Part shown: piece by piece, positions 6,574 through 13,478 of the stretch
Layout: every line of letters begins with the position of its first letter
Numbering within the stretch: position 1 is the stretch's first letter
Source of the DNA: Deltaproteobacteria bacterium
Lineage (GTDB): Bacteria > Bdellovibrionota_C > UBA2361 > J135
NCBI GenBank assembly: GCA_020635175.1
Contig: JACKAH010000001.1
Location: 207,501 to 222,674 of the forward strand
Length of the DNA: 15,174 bases
Direction: 5' to 3'
Position numbers and translations under genes: made by a program
Notes under the pieces: generated by a model
Told to the model about the DNA's origin: nothing
Seen by the model: the letters and a program-made list of their open reading frames with translations, nothing else
Databases searched by the model: none

Positions 6574-7035
6574 CTAAAGTTTAGCGCAATTGCAATTCGC
6601 AATTACCTTTTTCCCTTTTACGATATGAAAAAACATTACAAATGGTATTACCAAGCCTAAGGCCCAGTGTGTTGTGCTGACCATCGCGCGTAAGCTCTCG
6701 TTGTTACTGTAGTACAAAACATAGCCGCTAATGATTAGTGCGAATATAAATGTCAGAACTATAATCCCCGAAGTGAGGTTGCAGCGAGCTTTAATTGCTC
6801 TAATAATATGAGTTGGAAAGATGCTCCCTAGAACAATCAGAAAGATCTGAACAGCTGCGCCATGAACCTGTAAAGAGATAGCTTCATATTGTGAAGGAAT
6901 AGTTGCAAAGTCAGTTTCTTGCATGAAAAAGTAGTGCAGCACCAACCAGGCACAGCCTGATAGAAGCAAGAGTCCTAGTGATGTGTAAACAAGTCTTTGC
7001 ATGACTATGCTTAATTCAAAACCTTTTGGCTTCAT
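6574..7035 (-). CDS. Four-helix membrane cytochrome b-like protein
   Basis: 153 residues with four hydrophobic helices at about 15-37, 54-76, 89-109 and 121-138. Helix 2 begins with His58 and ends with His76; helix 4 begins with His123 and ends with His137. This spacing places two bis-His pairs, His58/His123 near one face and His76/His137 near the other, as in small diheme cytochrome b proteins (DUF4405 or b561-like). Basic residues in the 2-3 loop (RAIKAR) and C-terminus (KGKK) predict both ends inside the cytoplasm. The C-terminus carries CNC. The ATG overlaps the apbE stop as ATGA, with a strong GAGGAGGG upstream. Likely role: passing electrons from the quinone pool across the membrane to the flavin or heme partners. 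Membrane protein certain; heme ligation inferred. Confidence 0.8.
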   Translation of the reverse strand: MKPKGFELSIVMQRLVYTSLGLLLLSGCAWLVLHYFFMQETDFATIPSQYEAISLQVHGAAVQIFLIVLGSIFPTHIIRAIKARCNLTSGIIVLTFIFALIISGYVLYYSNNESLRAMVSTTHWALGLVIPFVMFFHIVKGKKVIANCNCAKL

Positions 7036-7811
7036 CCAAGACCCTCCTCTAGGTGTTTGTTCTGATTGTTAGGGAGCTCGAAATAATCAGCATCGTAGAA
7101 ATCAAGCAGTCGCTTATGAGTAGCCTTATGACTATGTGCAAGCGCTTTTGTTAAGGCATCTGCTATCATGCAGCGGTCTGCTATTACTGAGATGCTGCAA
7201 ATAGAGTCAGTGTTTAAGTCAAAGGCTGATGTTGCAACGGAGCAATTTTTAAAAGTTCCAACTTCTATATTGTTCCCATCGAAGTTAGGTGCACGAATTG
7301 TAAGAGGGAATGATAGCTCTCCAAAGAATTTAATGTCACCACCAGCGTTAATAATTCCAGAAATACCGCTTGTGATAAGTAAGCTTGCGGCGTGATCTAC
7401 GGCATATCCTTTTGCAATTCCTCCTAGATCAACTAAGAAAGGGTCTGATTTAATCGCACAGTTTTCAGATAGCACTAATGATGCATTTGGATACTGTTTG
7501 CGAGAATGGCACAATATGTCGAATGCTCCTTGAGAGAGTTTGTACATCTGCTCTGCTGCTTTTAAGACAGTAAATGTTTCAGGTGATAGATCAATCTGTT
7601 CACCCGGAAGAGACCTGTTTAAAAAAGAGACCTCTGAATTTGAATCAAAAAAGCTCATTAGTGCCTGCACTTTTCTAATGCAAGCAAACGCTTGTTCTGA
7701 ATAGGAGAGTAAAGTCTCTTTATTAACAAGATCTGAGAATAGTGAGATCTCAACAATTGTTCCTAAAAGAGGTTTGGCTCTTCGTATGTGATGCTTGCTA
7801 TTGTGTAACAT
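7032..7811 (-). CDS. apbE: ApbE-type FAD:protein FMN transferase
   Basis: Attaches FMN from FAD through a phosphoester bond to a Thr in target proteins, using Mg2+. 259 residues, shorter than the usual 300-350. Family motifs in order: LLGTIVEI (15-22), FFDSNSEVSFLNR (54-66), GAFD (95-98), VDLGGIAKGYAVD (127-139), NAGGD (155-159), SVATSA (191-196) and the metal/FAD segment IADALTKAL (216-224). No signal peptide or lipobox precedes the first motif: the protein begins about 14 residues before it, and the open frame upstream of the ATG at 7811 has no other start codon nearby. The start lies inside the FMN-binding gene (14-base overlap) and the stop overlaps the cytochrome gene, so translation is probably coupled. 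The neighbouring FMN-binding protein is the obvious substrate. Confidence 0.93.
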   Translation of the reverse strand: MLHNSKHHIRRAKPLLGTIVEISLFSDLVNKETLLSYSEQAFACIRKVQALMSFFDSNSEVSFLNRSLPGEQIDLSPETFTVLKAAEQMYKLSQGAFDILCHSRKQYPNASLVLSENCAIKSDPFLVDLGGIAKGYAVDHAASLLITSGISGIINAGGDIKFFGELSFPLTIRAPNFDGNNIEVGTFKNCSVATSAFDLNTDSICSISVIADRCMIADALTKALAHSHKATHKRLLDFYDADYFELPNNQNKHLEEGLG

Positions 7812-8337
7812 GGATGGTTGCCAACACTCGTTTAATGCCTTCTGTTACATGCCTTGTTGATAACGTTGCTCCGCCGATATTTGTGATATCTTTATTAAGC
7901 GTTAAGTTTGATTCTCGTGTCTTGCCAACAAATTGTTGACGCCAGTTTTTAGATCTAATTTCTCCACCATAGCTTTCTCGATACGAAAGAACTTCTACAT
8001 CGAGAACTTTCTGTTCTGGTGAGATTGCAATTGCATAGTCAATTAGTAGGTGTTTGCCAATGACGTAATCAACAACTATCCAGCCGATGAAATTCTCTTT
8101 TGAATCAAAAGCCTTCCAGATCTTTTGAGCTTTTGCTGAGACACGGATGCCACTTAGTTCTTGAATTAATCTCTTTTGATCTGGAGAGAAAAGTACGTGA
8201 GCTACCTCAAACCGACTTGCTTTAGGTAGCATTAACTTTTGGGCCTGCTCTACTGTTAGATAATCTGTTGCATAACAAGGAGCTGTTAGTAAACAGACAA
8301 GAGCTGCTGGTTGAATCAAGTTAGGATAACGTGACAC
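7798..8337 (-). CDS. Periplasmic FMN-binding-domain protein (RnfG/NqrC-like carrier, ApbE substrate)
   Basis: 179 residues: a Sec signal peptide (hydrophobic about 10-20, cleavage near CYA/TD at 23-24), then one FMN-binding domain. Segments VLSYRESYGGEIR and WRQQFVGK (about 116-138) match the domain's conserved YGGEI...F.GK part. The C-terminal IGGATLST (154-161) is the flavinylation site region, with Thr158 as the expected FMN-bearing residue. In RnfG/NqrC the motif is S/TGAT with an Asp six residues before the Thr; here Gly155 replaces Ser/Thr and Thr152 stands at the Asp position. The GTG start at 8337 is forced by an in-frame TAG immediately before it. It follows the porin by 17 bases and overlaps apbE by 14. 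It probably shuttles electrons between the membrane cytochrome and a periplasmic acceptor. Confidence 0.88.
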   Translation of the reverse strand: MSRYPNLIQPAALVCLLTAPCYATDYLTVEQAQKLMLPKASRFEVAHVLFSPDQKRLIQELSGIRVSAKAQKIWKAFDSKENFIGWIVVDYVIGKHLLIDYAIAISPEQKVLDVEVLSYRESYGGEIRSKNWRQQFVGKTRESNLTLNKDITNIGGATLSTRHVTEGIKRVLATIHVTQ

Positions 8338-8354
8338 TAGCAGCTCTCACAATC

Positions 8355-9881
8355 TTAAAAGAAGAATCCTACTGCACCTAAGAGTGCTTTTTCATCAGCG
8401 GTAGTAGGGTCTTCGTCCTCGATAAATTGATAGTCTAGTTTAAGTACTATCTTTGGAGTCGGGAAGATTGCAGCACCTATTGTATGAAACCGTCTATCAA
8501 ATTCACCGCTAGGAGTGTTTGCATCGCTTCCATTCACACCACCGCTTTGAAGATTTATGTCGCTAAATCTATAGAAGGGCACAATCTCCCATGACTCAAC
8601 TGCATTTGGGTAGAGTTGCCAGTGGTAAGCTGCTTCCAAAGAATATCCTCTCATATGGCTACCTACGTTATTAGTCGGGTCGCCATCATTGTTCGCACGT
8701 AAGTTATCAGTGTCTCCAAAATTTGTTTGAGCGTACTCGGCTCTGAGCTCTAGCCCAGTACTTGGAATACGATAACGCAACTCTGTATCAAAGATTGATA
8801 AGTTTGATCGACCAAGAGTTCGAGTTGTGCCATTTAAGTTTGTTCCATACGCACCGCGAGGTGTTATATCGTCCGTGTAGTAAAAGCTTGTGCTACCTGA
8901 GAGTCCAGGTATGAACTCAGGGTCATAAGAAAGCCTTACAGCGTAAGCAAGATCTTCTCCTACTTGAGTATGATCGCCAATCGGAGCACGAGCGTGCCTT
9001 AGCCCGTCACCTGCAGAGATTCCTGCCTCATAGCTATCGCTTGGAACAGAACCACCTTCTTCTTCTGCTGCGGTTCCAACGTCTTCAAGTCCAGAGCTGA
9101 TCTGAAATTGATAGTTTAGACCGTCAATAATCTTTCCGTAGAAACCTGTTGATGGAGCAAACCAAGTTGAAGGAATTAATCCGTCATAAATTTCAGGTCG
9201 ATTAGAGCTGTAATATTGGGTCGGCTCGTGAAAGAGGTTGATGTATCCAACAGGTACAACATCGACGCCAGGAGAACGCCAAGTAAAGTGCTCGTTTGAG
9301 CGGAAGTCAATAAATAACTGCTCCACTTCAATGGCTCCATTGAGCTTGTCATCTTCCTCTGCTGCAATTCCACCATGCTCAAATTCAATTTCAGTATTGA
9401 AGATGATGTCCTCAGTTACCTGATATGTTCCAAGCAGTACGACTTTGTTTGCATCAAATCCGTTCTTCCATCCATCTCCAGAATCAATTCGTCCAAACAT
9501 TGATTCGCCATATGCACCAAATCTGAGTGAGTCAACTGCGTATCCGTCACTTCTGTAAGTAATACCAAATTGACCAAGCTCAGCTTTACGTTTTTGAATA
9601 GCTTCGGATGCTGATTGAGTATTGATTGTGTTCGGCTTGAAGAGGTCTTCGTCGATATTAGACGAAGTCGTGTTAGGCTTAGTGCTCTTATTAAACGCTA
9701 CCTTTGAGGAGGAGCTTTGAGCATCGTTTTTACTTTTAAGTTGGGTTTCAAGGTCGTTGATTCTTGCCTCCATCGCTTCAAGCTTTTTTAGCAAGAGATC
9801 CATGTCTTGTGCTGAAGCTTGCTCACAAAAAAGAGCTAACACGCTGGTAAGAATCACAAAAATCAATTTTTTCTCTAACAT
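8355..9881 (-). CDS. Outer-membrane porin, OprO/OprP-like
   Basis: 508 residues from the ATG at 9881, chosen over a TTG 51 bases upstream because it gives a proper signal peptide (basic MLEKK, hydrophobic core, cleavage near ASA/QD at 24-25). A coiled-coil of about 25 residues (LLLKKLEAMEARINDLETQL, from 29) follows, as in trimerising porins, then a Ser/Thr/Asn-rich linker. The rest alternates in beta-strand fashion and ends GAVGFFF, the C-terminal Phe that signals BAM-mediated insertion. INLFHEPTQYYSSNRPE and GLIPSTWFAPSTGFYG (about 210-250) resemble porins annotated as phosphate-selective or carbohydrate porins; the solute cannot be told from sequence. It has its own promoter at 9919-9948 and is probably first gene of the flavin/heme run. 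Confidence 0.88.
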   Translation of the reverse strand: MLEKKLIFVILTSVLALFCEQASAQDMDLLLKKLEAMEARINDLETQLKSKNDAQSSSSKVAFNKSTKPNTTSSNIDEDLFKPNTINTQSASEAIQKRKAELGQFGITYRSDGYAVDSLRFGAYGESMFGRIDSGDGWKNGFDANKVVLLGTYQVTEDIIFNTEIEFEHGGIAAEEDDKLNGAIEVEQLFIDFRSNEHFTWRSPGVDVVPVGYINLFHEPTQYYSSNRPEIYDGLIPSTWFAPSTGFYGKIIDGLNYQFQISSGLEDVGTAAEEEGGSVPSDSYEAGISAGDGLRHARAPIGDHTQVGEDLAYAVRLSYDPEFIPGLSGSTSFYYTDDITPRGAYGTNLNGTTRTLGRSNLSIFDTELRYRIPSTGLELRAEYAQTNFGDTDNLRANNDGDPTNNVGSHMRGYSLEAAYHWQLYPNAVESWEIVPFYRFSDINLQSGGVNGSDANTPSGEFDRRFHTIGAAIFPTPKIVLKLDYQFIEDEDPTTADEKALLGAVGFFF

Positions 9882-9918
9882 AAGTCCAGTACCAATTAGG
9901 GTAGTAAATTTAAAGCTC

Positions 9919-9948
9919 GGTATACCAAGCAAAAATATGATGGGTCAA
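9919..9948 (-). promoter_or_regulatory. Promoter of the porin-flavin-peroxidase operon
   Basis: On the minus strand TTGACC (9948-9943, 5 of 6) and TATACC (9924-9919, 4 of 6) are 18 bases apart. TGG directly before the -10 box makes it an extended -10 (TGn). Predicted start near 9912, leaving about 30 bases before the porin ATG. Confidence 0.6.
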
Positions 9949-9957
9949 TAGGCAAGG

Positions 9958-9980
9958 GCGATCTTTTGAGAAAAGATCGC
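9958..9980. repeat. Perfect 10-bp inverted repeat between the DUF4399 and porin genes
   Basis: GCGATCTTTT (9958-9967), loop GAG, and its complement (9971-9980). It lies 28 bases past the DUF4399 stop and 9 bases upstream of the porin -35 box, centred near -57. No U-tract follows on the minus strand, so a classic terminator is doubtful; an operator/activator site or an mRNA 3' stabiliser are other options. Confidence 0.6.
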
Positions 9981-10008
9981 TCAAGTGTGGATTATTTAGA
10001 GAAAAATC

Positions 10009-10434
10009 TTACTTTCCAGCGGGTTGAACGTTCAAAGTTATGGTGCTTGACCAATTCTGGCCGTATGAGCGATGGATGCCGTCAGCAAATTGCAGCGTTA
10101 GAGTATGTTTCCCTGGAGTCAGAGTGACTAGTGCCTCGGTTTGGCCTTTTCCAAAATGAATATGGTGGTCGTCAGCTGGTATAACTTTCCCAGCTTCAAC
10201 GAAAGTTCCATCTATAATGATATGATGATGTCCGACACCATTTTCTGGTACACCAGCAGGACCAACCTTCATCCCTACGATCGTCATCTCAACTTTTACT
10301 GGTGAGATGACAGTTTCGCCATTTTTTAAGTTTAGAAACCCGACTCCGGGAGGCTCAGTTGCATAAAGATTAGTAGAACAGACAAGAATCACTGAGAGAA
10401 AAATGTAGCAAAAGAATTTGATATGCTTTGTCAT
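10009..10434 (-). CDS. Periplasmic DUF4399 protein with His clusters
   Basis: 141 residues: signal peptide with cleavage near LYA/TE (25), then one beta-rich domain of the DUF4399 type, recognised from GVGFLNLKNGETVISPVKV (30-48), GMKVGPAG (54-61), GHHHIIID (68-75), DDHHIHFGKGQTE (88-100) and PGKHTLTLQFADGIHRSYG. His69-71, 90, 91 and 93, with His110 and His121, are concentrated in loops and suggest metal binding, although the family's function is not established. The ATG at 10434 is preceded by GAGG at about 10 bases. Upstream (10435-10600) are AT-rich -10-like sequences (TATAAA, GATAAT) but no confident promoter. It lies 127 bases before the porin gene, with a hairpin and a separate promoter between, so it may or may not belong to that operon. 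Confidence 0.85.
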   Translation of the reverse strand: MTKHIKFFCYIFLSVILVCSTNLYATEPPGVGFLNLKNGETVISPVKVEMTIVGMKVGPAGVPENGVGHHHIIIDGTFVEAGKVIPADDHHIHFGKGQTEALVTLTPGKHTLTLQFADGIHRSYGQNWSSTITLNVQPAGK

Positions 10435-10600
10435 GACGGTGTGTCCTCTTGGGAGATTAAAAAAATCCTTTTTATAGTCATTATCGTATAGAGGATTTAT
10501 TGAGTCCGCAACTCTGAGCCATCTTTCCTAGCCAGCTGAAATTAATACAATTCTAGCCTTAGGTTAGTTTGCTATATTCGACTATGATGGCTATTGAATC

Positions 10601-12298
10601 TCAAGCTGAAATGATGCTTTCTAATGATTCTTGAACTTTGTTTAGAGGAATTGTCCAATCGTTGCGTTCTACTTGCCAGAACAGTTTCATTTGTGGGTAC
10701 CAAACTGAAGTTTTTGAGGCTATCTCCCATCTCCAGTCTGCGCTAAAGGGGAGTAGCGTCCAACATGATTTACCGATAGCCCCGGCAAAGTGAACAGTAC
10801 TGTTATCGATTGAAATAACAAGATCCATCGCTTCGACTTGGCTTGCAAAGTTATCAAGATCTTCTAGTGGATTAACTGAACTGTCGAGATGGAGTGAATC
10901 TTTATAGAGCGCCGCCTCTTCCTCGATATCACCGTATTGTAAACTAACAAAGAAGCAATCTTTGTGGCTTAAAAGAGAATTAAGTTTTTGAAGCGAGATG
11001 CTACGTTCAGCTCCTTTTTCCTTATTTCCGCTTTTCCATGAAACCCCAATTATTTTTTTGCCGTTTGCAAGCTTTGAATATCTTTGCCTAAGCAGGTCAG
11101 TCTTGTTGGTGTCCGTTATTAGAAAGGGTGTAGCCCCATCAAAGCTTTGCACCGAATTTCTAGTGTATTGACCAAGACTTCCAAGCATAATTTGTAAATC
11201 AATCGATTTAGCTAAGATCTCTGAATTTGCTTCAGGCCTCTTTTCATAAAATTCAATGAAGGGAAAAGATCTTTCGAATAGCGGTATTAGGCGAGCATCA
11301 CATTCAACTGTCACTGAAAGAGCTCCCTGAGCAAAATCCGATAACATGCTAGCAAACATGATCTCATCACCGATGCCTTGTTCAGCTCGTATTAGAACAT
11401 GCTTATCAGATAGATTTTGACCGTTATAGTAAGGAAAAGGATATTTTGTTCTATTAAAGCGGAACTGTTTACAACGTAGTCGCCATTCATATTCACTCCA
11501 GCCCTGCTTGTATTCTCCTATAGATAAAAGAGCGCTCGCTAAATTCTTATGGGACTCAGCATAATGAGGATTGAGTTTAATAGATCTGTTACGTAGCTCG
11601 ATTGATTTTTCTACCTCTCCTAAGTCTCGGTAGATTGCTCCAAGATTATCAAGGCACTCTGCATGGTTTGGGTCAGTTGCTAGAACTTTTTCAAAGAGTA
11701 GTTTTGCCTGCTCAAGTTTGCCTTCTCTGTGAAAGATAACGCCTATGTTCACTTTCGGAGTTATGTAAGATGGATTTAATGCCAGCGCTTTTTGATATGA
11801 GACTAAAGCTAATGAGTAATCTTCGAGTTCTTTGTAGGTATTTCCAAGATTGTTGTGTATCTCAGCTATGCCGTCTTCTATTTCAATTGCATTATTAAAT
11901 ATTTCAAGAGCCTGATCATAGAATCCTTGCTCTTGATATATGATTCCTAGATTGTTAAGTGCAGCAGTTGATTTGGGATCCTGCTTTAGCGCACATTTTA
12001 GGGATAAGACTGCTTGCTTGATATGTCCTTGATGGTGAAGTGCTGTTGCTAGATCTATAAACGCTGCACTGTTAGTTGGCTCAAGTTTAACAAGCTTAGT
12101 AAGCCATTTCGTAGCAGCTTTGTATCTCCTCTGCTCGATCGCTAAGAGAGAGATGGCGTGTAGTGCCCTTGTGTCCTCAACATTTCCAGAGAGGATCTCC
12201 TCAAATAACTTTGCAGCTTGGTCTTGACGGCCGCGCTCACGTAGAATAATTGCTTCCTCAAGTTTTGGTATTTGAAGCATCGAACCTTTCTTTTCCAT
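10601..12298 (-). CDS. TPR protein with C-terminal GT9-like glycosyltransferase domain
   Basis: 565 residues. About seven tetratricopeptide repeats fill residues ~10-270, with clear units such as AALNNLGIIYQEQGFYDQAL and AEIHNNLGNTYKELEDYSLA. A linker GEYKQGWSEYEWRLR leads to a Rossmann-like C-terminal half: VLIRAEQGIGDEIMFASML (donor-domain start), VSWKSGNKEKGAERSISL, and MDLVISIDNSTVHFAGAIGKSCWTLLPFSADWRWE. The last is typical of TPR proteins with a heptosyltransferase-like (GT9) domain, GD near the first strand and D-S/T-H in the acceptor loop. Expected role: sugar transfer onto protein or envelope glycan, acceptor unknown. No signal peptide. The ATG at 12298 lacks a Shine-Dalgarno; an ATG at 12280 with AAAGG upstream is an alternative. 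Transcribed alone, 77 bases past a candidate structured RNA on the same strand. Confidence 0.88.
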   Translation of the reverse strand: MEKKGSMLQIPKLEEAIILRERGRQDQAAKLFEEILSGNVEDTRALHAISLLAIEQRRYKAATKWLTKLVKLEPTNSAAFIDLATALHHQGHIKQAVLSLKCALKQDPKSTAALNNLGIIYQEQGFYDQALEIFNNAIEIEDGIAEIHNNLGNTYKELEDYSLALVSYQKALALNPSYITPKVNIGVIFHREGKLEQAKLLFEKVLATDPNHAECLDNLGAIYRDLGEVEKSIELRNRSIKLNPHYAESHKNLASALLSIGEYKQGWSEYEWRLRCKQFRFNRTKYPFPYYNGQNLSDKHVLIRAEQGIGDEIMFASMLSDFAQGALSVTVECDARLIPLFERSFPFIEFYEKRPEANSEILAKSIDLQIMLGSLGQYTRNSVQSFDGATPFLITDTNKTDLLRQRYSKLANGKKIIGVSWKSGNKEKGAERSISLQKLNSLLSHKDCFFVSLQYGDIEEEAALYKDSLHLDSSVNPLEDLDNFASQVEAMDLVISIDNSTVHFAGAIGKSCWTLLPFSADWRWEIASKTSVWYPQMKLFWQVERNDWTIPLNKVQESLESIISA

Positions 12299-12375
12299 AA
12301 AGGTTTAGATGCTCTAACTTCTCAAAAGTCCTAGAGAATATCTTAAACAAATAGAGGGAGTTGTCTGAATCTGGA

Positions 12376-12397
12376 GAAAAAAGCAAAAAGGCTTTTC
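12376..12397 (-). terminator. U-rich intrinsic terminator of the candidate ncRNA
   Basis: On the minus strand the 3' arm GAAAAGCC is followed by TTTTTGCTTTTTT (12389-12377). The arm can pair with the RNA's 5' end (12579-12587) or fold locally as AAAAGC/GCUUUU with a 6-base loop. Either arrangement followed by U-runs fits Rho-independent termination. Confidence 0.55.
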
Positions 12398-12587
12398 CGA
12401 AGGCAGGATTTGAGATCAGTAGAGAATCCCATACTCAACAGGGGGGTACCACGGTAGCTACTAGAGCAACTTTTAGGTTTTTCTAACGTCCACTCAAACG
12501 GAGGCATGTTATCGAAACCCAGAGGCAGTTCCCATTCTCTTATTGTGGTTCTTACTAATCGAAAATCCAGCTTTTACAGAAAAGCCT
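12380..12587 (-). ncRNA. Candidate rod-shaped structured RNA (6S-like topology)
   Basis: The 12299-12659 gap has no supported coding sequence. On the minus strand nested helices form a rod. Helix 1 is 12579-12587 with 12389-12397 (9 perfect pairs). Next is a short stretch 12570-12574 with 12400-12404 (4 pairs, one A-C mismatch). Helix 2 is 12553-12568 with 12406-12421 (13 Watson-Crick pairs, one U-G, a UC/UC mismatch). Helix 3 is 12534-12539 with 12422-12427 (6 pairs). A large less-paired middle and an apical part (12428-12533) follow. The U-G wobble becomes an A-C mismatch on the other strand, which favours a minus-strand RNA. Length about 205 nt with paired ends and an internal bubble resembles 6S RNA, but I could not match conserved 6S bases. 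It could instead be a 5' regulator of the TPR gene. The 5' arm also has a competing hairpin (GCUUUU-CUGU-AAAAGC, 12570-12585). Confidence 0.5.
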
Positions 12588-12593
12588 AATCCC

Positions 12594-12599
12594 ATGATA
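12594..12599 (-). promoter_or_regulatory. -10 box of the candidate ncRNA
   Basis: TATCAT on the minus strand (5 of 6 to TATAAT) would place transcription start about 7 bases on, at 12587, exactly the first paired base of the RNA rod. No convincing -35 hexamer is seen at 16-18 bases. The rest of 12600-12659, between this box and the znuB stop, holds only short AT-rich inverted repeats (for example 12631-12646). Confidence 0.4.
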
Positions 12600-12659
12600 C
12601 CTGAGAAAATGGATCTCTAAAAGTAGTATGCTTTTAAAATTAAAAGAATGGTTATTCTA

Positions 12660-13478
12660 TTATTTTGTAAGTGGATTTTTAACCAGTAGAGAGAAAAGGT
12701 AGGTAATTCCAGCGAGTAGAATAATGGTTGAGCCGGTTGGTAAATTCGGTTCGTAGGAGATAGCAATTCCTCCGGTAGTAAAGAGGACACCTAAGAGGGT
12801 GGCTAAGATCATCATCTTTCCAATTGAATGAACGAACCTTCCTGCAATAGCCGCAGGCATTGTTAGAAGGGCAATTACTAATACTAAGCCAACTACCTGT
12901 ATGAGCAGTACGATAGTTATTGCAACCATGCATAAAAGAAGTAGGTAGATAGCGGTGACCTTTACACCACGTAGCTTGGCAAACTCTTCATCAAACGAAA
13001 TAGCTAAAAATTGTTTGTAAAGCATGAAGGTAAGAGCAATTACGCTTAGATTTAGTAGCAGCATCGCATACAGTTGATCTGGGTTTATCAGCAAGATGTT
13101 GCCAAAAAGATATCCCATTAGATCTACATTGTACCCAGGGGTCTTCGCGATAAAGATAACACCAATTGACATGCCGATCGCCCAAAGCGCACCTATAATC
13201 GTATCTTCCTGTTGTTTAAACCGCAGGCTGACCCAGCCGATAATCAGTGCTGAGATGATTGACGCAATGATTGCTCCATAGAGGGGATCTCTGCCAAAAA
13301 AGTACGCTACTCCCATTCCTCCTAAGATTGCATGAGCGATACCCCCAGCTAAATATCCGATCCTCTTAACGACAACGTATGTGCCAATTACTCCGCAGCC
13401 AATGCTTGCTAGTAACCCGCCAGCGAGGGAGAGTTGTAAAAATTGGTGCTGCATAAGTGCGTTAATGAACTCGCTCAA
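12660..13478 (-). CDS. znuB: Zinc/manganese ABC transporter permease, ABC-3 family (ZnuB-like)
   Basis: Inner-membrane channel subunit of a metal importer. 272 residues, almost wholly hydrophobic with eight or so predicted helices, the normal size for ZnuB. Recognisable pieces: LAGGLLASIGCGVIGTYVVVKR (18-39), the helix with LAGGIAHAILGG that follows, DLMGYLFGNIL, and LLTMPAAIAGRF, the coupling-side segment conserved in this family. The start is TTG at 13478, overlapping the znuC stop as TTGA, with GGAG 7 bases before it; translational coupling with znuC is likely. Last gene of the znuA-znuC-znuB order. Family certain; Zn rather than Mn inferred from the His-rich partners. Confidence 0.92.
   Translation of the reverse strand: MSEFINALMQHQFLQLSLAGGLLASIGCGVIGTYVVVKRIGYLAGGIAHAILGGMGVAYFFGRDPLYGAIIASIISALIIGWVSLRFKQQEDTIIGALWAIGMSIGVIFIAKTPGYNVDLMGYLFGNILLINPDQLYAMLLLNLSVIALTFMLYKQFLAISFDEEFAKLRGVKVTAIYLLLLCMVAITIVLLIQVVGLVLVIALLTMPAAIAGRFVHSIGKMMILATLLGVLFTTGGIAISYEPNLPTGSTIILLAGITYLFSLLVKNPLTK

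Noticed and set aside
9958..9980. Classic Rho-independent terminator after the DUF4399 gene
   Set aside because: The stem is perfect but no run of U follows on the minus strand, so it is listed only as an inverted repeat.
12590..12612. CTGAGA on the plus strand as a TPP riboswitch core
   Set aside because: The rest of the THI-box, including the second conserved segment, is absent and the strand does not lead into a gene.
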